Source: Bacillota bacterium (GTDB lineage: Bacteria > Bacillota > Syntrophomonadia > Syntrophomonadales > Syntrophomonadaceae). Taken from it: 56,207 bases of DNA. Each line of letters starts with the position of its first letter. Position 1 is the first letter of the stretch. Below, piece by piece: positions 50,835 to 56,207 of this stretch. The notes beneath the pieces were generated by a model. The model did not search any database, was not told the origin of the DNA, and worked only from the letters and a program-made list of their open reading frames with translations. The DNA lies in contig JAKPGY010000145.1 of assembly GCA_029550685.1 (NCBI GenBank), forward strand, positions 1 to 56,207, in the 5' to 3' direction. The position numbers and the translations under genes are program-made.

Positions 50835-51476
50835 GTGGCTGGTCTATTTCCGGTATTTATTAACCTGGAAAATAAACGATGTTTAGTGGTGGGTGGAGGA
50901 AAGGTAGCTGAACGGAAAGTTGAGAATTTATTGGAATATCCGGTTCTGATTGACTTGATTAGCCCGCAGGTTACTGCTAAGCTGCACAACTGGGCTAAAA
51001 ATAACCGGGTGAATTGGATCTCCAGGAGTTTTCAACCAACGGATATTCAGGATGCCTTTTTAGTTTTTGTCGCTACGGACGATCAGCAAATTAATCGTGA
51101 GGTAGCCCGCCTTTGCCAAAAGGAAGGGATTTTGGTCAATGCTGTTGATGACCCGGCCTTTTGTGACTTTTATGTGCCCTCCATCCTTCGCCGCAATTCC
51201 CTGGTTTTAGCCATATCAACTGAGGGGAAGAGTCCAGCTTACGCTAAAAGATTACGCCAGCAAATGGAAGAAACAATTACTGATGCTCATGGTAAGTTTG
51301 TTGACCTTTTAGGTGAGCAAAGAGAAGTTGTCAAAGAAACTGTTCCCGATATCAGAGTTCGGCAGGCGATTTTTGAGGCTATGGCTGGACTGGATGTCTT
51401 GGATTTGATAGCTGAGGGTCGAGATGAAGAGATAAAGGAGCGATTTAAAGCATGTATGTCCTTGTGGCAGGAGTAA
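50835..51476 (+). CDS. precorrin-2 dehydrogenase / sirohydrochlorin ferrochelatase
   Basis: A 213-residue Met8/CysG-N type protein. The NAD site VVGGGKVAERKVENLL is at residues about 18-33 and the C-terminal dimerisation and chelation domain follows (PSILRRNSLVLAISTEGKSP). It oxidises precorrin-2 to sirohydrochlorin and inserts iron to give siroheme, the cofactor of DsrAB. The GTG start at 50835 follows TGGAGGACGGGTT. It overlaps hemA by 25 bases and leads the tetrapyrrole operon. Confidence 0.92.
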   Translation: MAGLFPVFINLENKRCLVVGGGKVAERKVENLLEYPVLIDLISPQVTAKLHNWAKNNRVNWISRSFQPTDIQDAFLVFVATDDQQINREVARLCQKEGILVNAVDDPAFCDFYVPSILRRNSLVLAISTEGKSPAYAKRLRQQMEETITDAHGKFVDLLGEQREVVKETVPDIRVRQAIFEAMAGLDVLDLIAEGRDEEIKERFKACMSLWQE

Positions 51477-52768
51477 ACCACAAGACGGCTCCGGTGGAAA
51501 TAAGAGAAAAGTTTTCTATATCCGGACCCGCCCTGCAGGAGGCTTATGCCTCATTAAACAGCTGCAGCGGGGTGGAGGGTTCCATAATCCTTCATACCTG
51601 TAACCGTACCGAAGTGTATGCCACCACCAGGAATATAGATGAAGGCGCTAAAGATCTGGAAGGCTTCTTAAGACAGTTTTCCGGATTGGGCTATCATGAA
51701 TTAAAAAAGTATCTATACCAACCCAATTGTCATGATGCAATCCTTCATCTTTTTAGGGTGGCCGCTGGTCTAGATTCTATGATTTTGGGAGAAAACCAGA
51801 TTCTCGGTCAGGTTAAAGACGCTTACCTGCAAGCTATTGAACTGGGATCTTCCGATGGAGTTTTGAATGCTTTGTTTCAGAAAGCCATATATGTAGGGAA
51901 AAGGGTGCGCACGGAGACCGGATTGGATAAGTATCCTATATCCATCAGTGCGGCGGCGGTGGAATTAGCAAGACGATGCCTGGGCAGTTTGGAAAATAAA
52001 ACCGTTATGGTTATTGGTGCCGGGGAAATGAGCGAGCTCACTACCCGCTACTTAATGCAAAACGGAGTTAAATCGGTTATAGTGTCTAACCGTTCTTATG
52101 ATAAAGCCCTGCTCCTGGCAGAATCACTGCAGGGGCGCGCCATTCGTCTTACCGACCTTCCTGACGTTCTGCCCCAAGCGGATATAGTAATATCCTGTAC
52201 TGCTGCCGCCCATTACGTGATGCATGACCATAACTGTGGTGAATCTTTGCGTAAACGCCAAGGCAGGCCGATTATTTTAATTGATATTGCGGTTCCCCGG
52301 GATATTGACCCAGCTTTGGGCGACATTCCCGGAGTATATTTATATGATATAGATGATCTGCAGGGAGTAGTTGATGCCAATTATATGGAACGCCAGCGGG
52401 CTTCCAAAGAAGCGGAGAAAATTATTGCCGAAGAACTTGATAAGTTTAATCAATGGCTGACCAGTTTGTATGCAGTGCCGGTTATTGCCGCCCTGAAAAG
52501 TCAGGCTGAGGCTATAAAACACCAAGAACTGCAAAAAGCCTTGAACCGAATGGGGCCATTATCTGATCACCAGCAAAAAGTACTGAGTTCAATGGCTAAT
52601 TCTATAGTTAACCGGTTGCTGCATAATCCGGTGATAACCTTAAAGGAAATGGCGGCCAGCAATCAAGGACATCTTTATGCTGAAGTGGTTAAAAAGCTGT
52701 TTGACTTGCAGGTAAGTTACGAGGAGACCATGGCTGATGAAACGGTTGAAGCTGGGAACCCGAGGTAG
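51452..52768 (+). CDS. hemA: glutamyl-tRNA reductase
   Basis: A 438-residue enzyme that starts tetrapyrrole synthesis by making glutamate-1-semialdehyde from Glu-tRNA. The N-terminal GVNHKTAPVEIREKF, catalytic Cys50 in LHTCNRTEVYA, GLDSMILGENQILGQVKDAY and the NADPH domain (VIGAGEMSEL) are all there. It overlaps its neighbours on both sides. Confidence 0.96.
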   Translation: MYVLVAGVNHKTAPVEIREKFSISGPALQEAYASLNSCSGVEGSIILHTCNRTEVYATTRNIDEGAKDLEGFLRQFSGLGYHELKKYLYQPNCHDAILHLFRVAAGLDSMILGENQILGQVKDAYLQAIELGSSDGVLNALFQKAIYVGKRVRTETGLDKYPISISAAAVELARRCLGSLENKTVMVIGAGEMSELTTRYLMQNGVKSVIVSNRSYDKALLLAESLQGRAIRLTDLPDVLPQADIVISCTAAAHYVMHDHNCGESLRKRQGRPIILIDIAVPRDIDPALGDIPGVYLYDIDDLQGVVDANYMERQRASKEAEKIIAEELDKFNQWLTSLYAVPVIAALKSQAEAIKHQELQKALNRMGPLSDHQQKVLSSMANSIVNRLLHNPVITLKEMAASNQGHLYAEVVKKLFDLQVSYEETMADETVEAGNPR

Positions 52769-53669
52769 CAAACTCGCCCTTTGGCAGGCACAAGCCGTAG
52801 CTGAAAGGCTTAAAGAGTGTCATCCCGATTTACAGGTAGAAACGGTGATTGTAAAGACGGTAGGCGATAAAATACTGGATGTGGCCCTTTCACGTATCGG
52901 TGATAAGGGACTATTTACCAAGGAACTGGAAAAAGCATTATTGGACGGTACTATAGACTTGGCGGTCCACAGCCTGAAAGACCTTCCTTCCCAGCTGGGG
53001 GAAGGATTAAAACTCGCGGCGGTTATGCCCCGGGAAAATCCCGGTGATGTTCTAATCAGCAGGTCCGGACTAGCCCTTTCTGATCTTCCGGCTGGCAGTG
53101 TTATAGGAACCTCCAGCTTGCGCCGTACTGCCCAGCTGAAGGCCATACGGCCGGACCTAAAAGTGATTGATATAAGGGGCAATGTAGAGACTCGTATTAA
53201 AAAAATGGAAGAAGAAAAACTGGATGGAATCATTCTGGCCTATGCCGGGGTGAAAAGGCTGGGCCTGGAACACTGGATAACCCAGGTATTGCCCTATGAT
53301 ATAATGCTGCCCGCCACGGGTCAGGGAACCATAGCCATTGAGACTCGTGACCATGATGAGCAGATGGATGGTCTGCTGGAAGCTGTCAACGATAGGAAAA
53401 CTTTTTCGGAAATACAGGCAGAGCGTGCTTTCCTAAGCCGGCTGGAAGGTGGCTGTCAGGTACCTATGGCCTGTCTGGCTGAATGCAGTGGAGATACGAT
53501 TCAACTGCAGGGTCTGGTATCATCTCTGGATGGAACCCAAATTATCCGCGATGCTATAAACGGAACCAGCCAAGATCCAGTTCAAATCGGATTAAACCTG
53601 GCCGAACGGATTCTGGCAGCTGGAGCAGAAAGTATTCTCACATCCATACAGACGATGGGGGAGCAGTAA
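52737..53669 (+). CDS. hemC: hydroxymethylbilane synthase
   Basis: A 310-residue porphobilinogen deaminase. GTRGSKLALWQAQAV is at the N terminus, RRTAQLKAIRPDLKVIDIRG in the middle, and the dipyrromethane cofactor cysteine is Cys240 in LEGGCQVPMA. The ATG at 52737 overlaps hemA by 32 bases. hemB is not in the window. Confidence 0.96.
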   Translation: MKRLKLGTRGSKLALWQAQAVAERLKECHPDLQVETVIVKTVGDKILDVALSRIGDKGLFTKELEKALLDGTIDLAVHSLKDLPSQLGEGLKLAAVMPRENPGDVLISRSGLALSDLPAGSVIGTSSLRRTAQLKAIRPDLKVIDIRGNVETRIKKMEEEKLDGIILAYAGVKRLGLEHWITQVLPYDIMLPATGQGTIAIETRDHDEQMDGLLEAVNDRKTFSEIQAERAFLSRLEGGCQVPMACLAECSGDTIQLQGLVSSLDGTQIIRDAINGTSQDPVQIGLNLAERILAAGAESILTSIQTMGEQ

Positions 53670-55207
53670 TGCAAAAGCAGGGTAAGGTATATTTAATCGG
53701 TGCGGGACCGGGGGATCCCGGTCTGTTCACTATTAAAGGACAGCGCATACTGCAAAAAGCCGATGTGATAGTGTATGACCGTTTAGCTGGGCAGGCTTTG
53801 CTGAATATGGCCCGCAATGATGCCGAAAAAATTTACGTGGGTAAAATATCAGGGCGCCATGCTTTAACCCAGGATGAAATTAATCAACTGCTGGTGGAAA
53901 AGGCCCGCCAGGGTTTGACAGTAGCCCGGTTAAAAGGAGGCGATCCTTTTTTATATGGCCGGGGAGGAGAAGAAGCCCAGTTTATACGCCAGCACGGTCT
54001 GGATTTTGAAGTGGTACCAGGTGTAACCTCAGCTATTGCTGTACCAGCTTACGCTGGGATACCGGTAACTCACCGTGATATGACTTCCAGTTTTGCCGTC
54101 ATTACTGGCCACGAAAAACCTGACAAAAAGGAAAGTTCTATTTGCTGGGAACATGTAGCCCCCGGCATTGGTACCTTGGTTTTTCTTATGGGCGTAGAAA
54201 ACTTGCCCTTTATCTGCAGTAATTTAATAAAACACGGACGGGATCCGCAGACCCCGGTAGCCTTGATTCGCTGGGGAACCCTACCCGAGCAGGAGGTTTT
54301 AACCGGTACCCTGGATAATATTGTAGATCTGGTGCGGGAACATGATTTTAAGCCTCCGGCTGTTATCGTGGTAGGTGAAGTGGTGAACCTGCGGGAGGAA
54401 CTGAACTGGGTGGAAAACAAACCCCTATGGGGTAAACGAATTGTGGTGACACGTTCCCGATCCCAGGCCAGTCAATTGGTGGATAGAATTGTGGATTTGG
54501 GAGGAGAAGCTGTTGAATTCCCGGCTATCGAGATAAAAAAGGAAGCCAATCTCAGTGGATTGCATAATGCTTTTAGTCACCTGGACAGCTACGATTGGGT
54601 GGTTTTTACCAGTGTCAATGCGGTAGACATTTTTTTTGAAGAACTTATTAGCTGCGGATATGATATCCGTGATTTGAAGGGTATTAAGCTGGCGGCTATC
54701 GGGCCCGCTACCCGGGACCGATTGGTTCAAAAAGGCTTGAAAGTGGAAGTGATGCCCGGAGAATACCGGGCGGAAGGGGTTATCAAAGCCTTAACTTCCG
54801 TGAGCCGACCTGGTCAATGGGTACTGTTGCCTAGAGCCCGGGGAGCCCGTTCGGTTCTGCCCGAGGAACTGAGAAAGGCAGGGTTGCATGTTAATGAGGT
54901 ATTTCTCTATGAAGCCGTAGTCGCTCTTTCGGTAAGCCCGCAGGTTTTAAACGAGATAAAACAAGGGAACATGGACTACCTGACTTTTACCAGTTCGTCA
55001 ACAGTACATAACTTTGTTAAAATCGTAGGCAGGGAGAATATAGCACGAATTAATAATAAAACCAAAGTAGCCTGCATTGGACCTATCACAGCAGATACGG
55101 CAAGACAATACGGGTTTACTGTAGATATAAACGCCTCTGAGTTTACTATTCAGGGTCTGATGGAGGCTCTCGTAGAAGAGAGCCAAGCCAGCAGGGAGGA
55201 CTATTAG
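53669..55207 (+). CDS. cobA-hemD: fused uroporphyrinogen-III methyltransferase / synthase (CobA-HemD)
   Basis: A 512-residue fusion, common in Firmicutes. Residues about 1-245 are SUMT/CobA (VYLIGAGPGDPGLFTIKGQR, DRLAG, LKGGDPFLYGRGGEEA, PGVTSAIAVPAYAGIPVTHR). Residues about 250-505 are HemD (GKRIVVTRSRSQASQLVDRI, VFTSVNAVDIFF, FTSSSTVHNF). It closes uroporphyrinogen III and methylates it to precorrin-2, the branch leading to siroheme. The ATG at 53669 overlaps the hemC stop as TAATG; a reading from 53483 would run inside hemC. Confidence 0.95.
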   Translation: MQKQGKVYLIGAGPGDPGLFTIKGQRILQKADVIVYDRLAGQALLNMARNDAEKIYVGKISGRHALTQDEINQLLVEKARQGLTVARLKGGDPFLYGRGGEEAQFIRQHGLDFEVVPGVTSAIAVPAYAGIPVTHRDMTSSFAVITGHEKPDKKESSICWEHVAPGIGTLVFLMGVENLPFICSNLIKHGRDPQTPVALIRWGTLPEQEVLTGTLDNIVDLVREHDFKPPAVIVVGEVVNLREELNWVENKPLWGKRIVVTRSRSQASQLVDRIVDLGGEAVEFPAIEIKKEANLSGLHNAFSHLDSYDWVVFTSVNAVDIFFEELISCGYDIRDLKGIKLAAIGPATRDRLVQKGLKVEVMPGEYRAEGVIKALTSVSRPGQWVLLPRARGARSVLPEELRKAGLHVNEVFLYEAVVALSVSPQVLNEIKQGNMDYLTFTSSSTVHNFVKIVGRENIARINNKTKVACIGPITADTARQYGFTVDINASEFTIQGLMEALVEESQASREDY

Positions 55208-55209
55208 TT

Positions 55210-56207
55210 ATGATTGGATGCACTAAATTATTATGTGGTACAGCCACAGTATCTGATGTTATAAAGCACAGTTCCGTTGAAGGGCAGGTGCCCCCGGAGC
55301 TGCTGCAGTTTTCCAACCAGAACCGGCCGCTGGTAGTATGGAATATGACCAACCGCTGCAACTTACGTTGCCGGCATTGCTACATCAGTGCGGAAGACCG
55401 CAAGTATCAAGACGAACTGACTACTGATGAAGCAAAAGCCTTTATAAGCGATCTGGCCAAAATGAAAGTACCGGTTCTGTTGTTCTCCGGGGGAGAACCC
55501 CTGATCCGCAAGGATATTTTCGAGTTGGGCAGAATGGCGGCTGATCTAGGCCTGCGTCCAGTTATTTCCAGCAATGGAACACTGATAGACAAGCAAATAG
55601 CCCGGCAGATCAAGGAGGCAGGTTTTCAGTATGTGGGTATTAGCATTGATGGAAAGCCTTCTACCAACGATGAGTTTCGCAATATGCCCGGAGCTTTTGC
55701 CGCTGCCCTGAAGGGCATTCACGCTTGCCTGGATGAAGGGGTTAAAACCGGGATCAGGTTTACTGTTAATCGCTATAATCAATCCGATCTGCCTGAGGTT
55801 CTGGACATAGTGGAGAAAGAGGGTATACCACGTTTTTGCATGTACCATTTGGTATATGCCGGCCGGGGAGCCCAAATGGCTGACATGGACACCAGTATTG
55901 AAGAAACCAGGCAGATCTTGGATTTTCTAAGTGAGCGCACAGTGGATCTGCACCAGAGAGGGGTACAGGTAGAGATATTGACCACGGATAATCACGCTGA
56001 TGGCATATACCTGTTAAACCGTATTCGCCAGCAGCAGCCGGAAAGAGTGGAAGAAATAGTTACCTTACTGCAGATGCACGGCGGGTGTTCGGCGGGAACC
56101 AAATTCGCCAATGTTGATCCCCGCGGCAATGTGCACCCCTGCCAGTTCTGGCAGGACTATACCGTAGGCAATGTGCGGGAAAGACCTTTTGCGGAAATCT
56201 GGAATTC
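55210..56207 (+). CDS. ahbC: radical SAM protein, probable AhbC (heme from siroheme), truncated by the window end
   Basis: The frame opens at ATG 55210 after GGGAGGACTATTAGTT and is still open at 56207 (332 codons seen). The radical SAM motif is CNLRCRHC (Cys51, Cys55, Cys58). The later MHGGCSAGTKFANVDPRGNV and CQFWQDYTVGNVRERPFAEI is the SPASM-like auxiliary cluster region of AhbC/NirJ proteins. AhbC converts didecarboxysiroheme to iron-coproporphyrin in the siroheme-dependent heme route. NirJ-type heme d1 function or a peptide-modifying role is less likely here, given the siroheme operon. Confidence 0.82.
   Translation, partial: MIGCTKLLCGTATVSDVIKHSSVEGQVPPELLQFSNQNRPLVVWNMTNRCNLRCRHCYISAEDRKYQDELTTDEAKAFISDLAKMKVPVLLFSGGEPLIRKDIFELGRMAADLGLRPVISSNGTLIDKQIARQIKEAGFQYVGISIDGKPSTNDEFRNMPGAFAAALKGIHACLDEGVKTGIRFTVNRYNQSDLPEVLDIVEKEGIPRFCMYHLVYAGRGAQMADMDTSIEETRQILDFLSERTVDLHQRGVQVEILTTDNHADGIYLLNRIRQQQPERVEEIVTLLQMHGGCSAGTKFANVDPRGNVHPCQFWQDYTVGNVRERPFAEIWN

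Noticed and set aside
1-56207. CRISPR array, tRNA, rRNA, IS element or prophage
   Set aside because: No regular direct repeats, no tRNA cloverleaf, no rRNA segment and no transposase or phage gene was found. The only integrase-like gene is xerD in its normal chromosomal place.

Overview
The window looks like a chromosomal segment of a strictly anaerobic, spore-lineage Firmicute (Clostridia; Peptococcaceae, Desulfotomaculales or Syntrophomonadales type). The reasons are the spoIIM - small membrane gene - xerD - deoB - pdp order, the fur/feo and rubrerythrin genes, Gram-positive style AGGAGG ribosome sites with many GTG and TTG starts, and a complete reductive-type dissimilatory sulfite reductase system. 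No rRNA, tRNA, CRISPR array, transposase or phage gene was seen. The genus cannot be fixed from the sequence alone.

Layout. 1-5.2 kb: a chemotaxis receptor, a VOC-fold protein, a CbiA/CobB-type amidase (probable DsrN) and a LysR regulator. 5.2-16.7 kb (minus strand): the sulfite respiration block. Read in the direction of transcription it is dsrM2-dsrK2, then ferredoxin-dsrA-dsrB-dsrD, then an RsbRD-like gene with dsrM-K-J-O-P, then dsrC. 17-24.6 kb: a TetR regulator and a catabolic cassette of MFS transporter, 3-hydroxyacyl-CoA-dehydrogenase-like protein, acetolactate-synthase-like ThDP enzyme, sulfoacetaldehyde acetyltransferase (xsc) and an SDR. 25-27.3 kb: a tungsten aldehyde:ferredoxin oxidoreductase-family protein with a four-cluster ferredoxin. 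27.4-31.8 kb: nucleoside catabolism, xerD and spoIIM. 31.8-32.66 kb: a long non-coding stretch with structured repeats. 32.66-37.8 kb: fur, feoB, feoA, a two-gene minimal SUF (SufC/SufB-like) system and a second LysR. 37.9-44.7 kb: pyruvoyl arginine decarboxylase, rubrerythrin, a membrane alkaline-phosphatase-fold protein, trpS, marR, speD and small orphans. 44.8-50.8 kb: a menaquinone tail block (HepS-like, UbiD, UbiA, UbiX, polyprenyl synthase) and tatC-tatA. 50.8-56.2 kb: precorrin-2 dehydrogenase/ferrochelatase, hemA, hemC, cobA-hemD fusion and a truncated ahbC-like radical SAM gene.

How it fits together (inference). Xsc splits sulfoacetaldehyde into acetyl phosphate and sulfite. DsrAB with DsrC and the membrane complexes DsrMKJOP and DsrMK2 can use that sulfite as a respiratory electron acceptor. 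No sulfate-activation genes (sat, aprAB, qmo) are in the window, so an organosulfonate is a plausible sulfite source. The distant blocks support the same machine: siroheme synthesis feeds DsrAB, DsrN can amidate the siroheme, siroheme can also be turned into heme by the Ahb route for DsrJ and DsrM, menaquinone is the partner of DsrM and DsrP, and Tat exports DsrO.

The most novel-looking part is the xsc cassette. It lacks the usual taurine and sulfolactate entry genes. Instead it has a His/Glu-dyad dehydrogenase and a full-length ThDP enzyme, and two near-identical 21-bp operator-like sites lie upstream of its two transcription units. It may encode an undescribed route from an unknown sulfonate to sulfoacetaldehyde.
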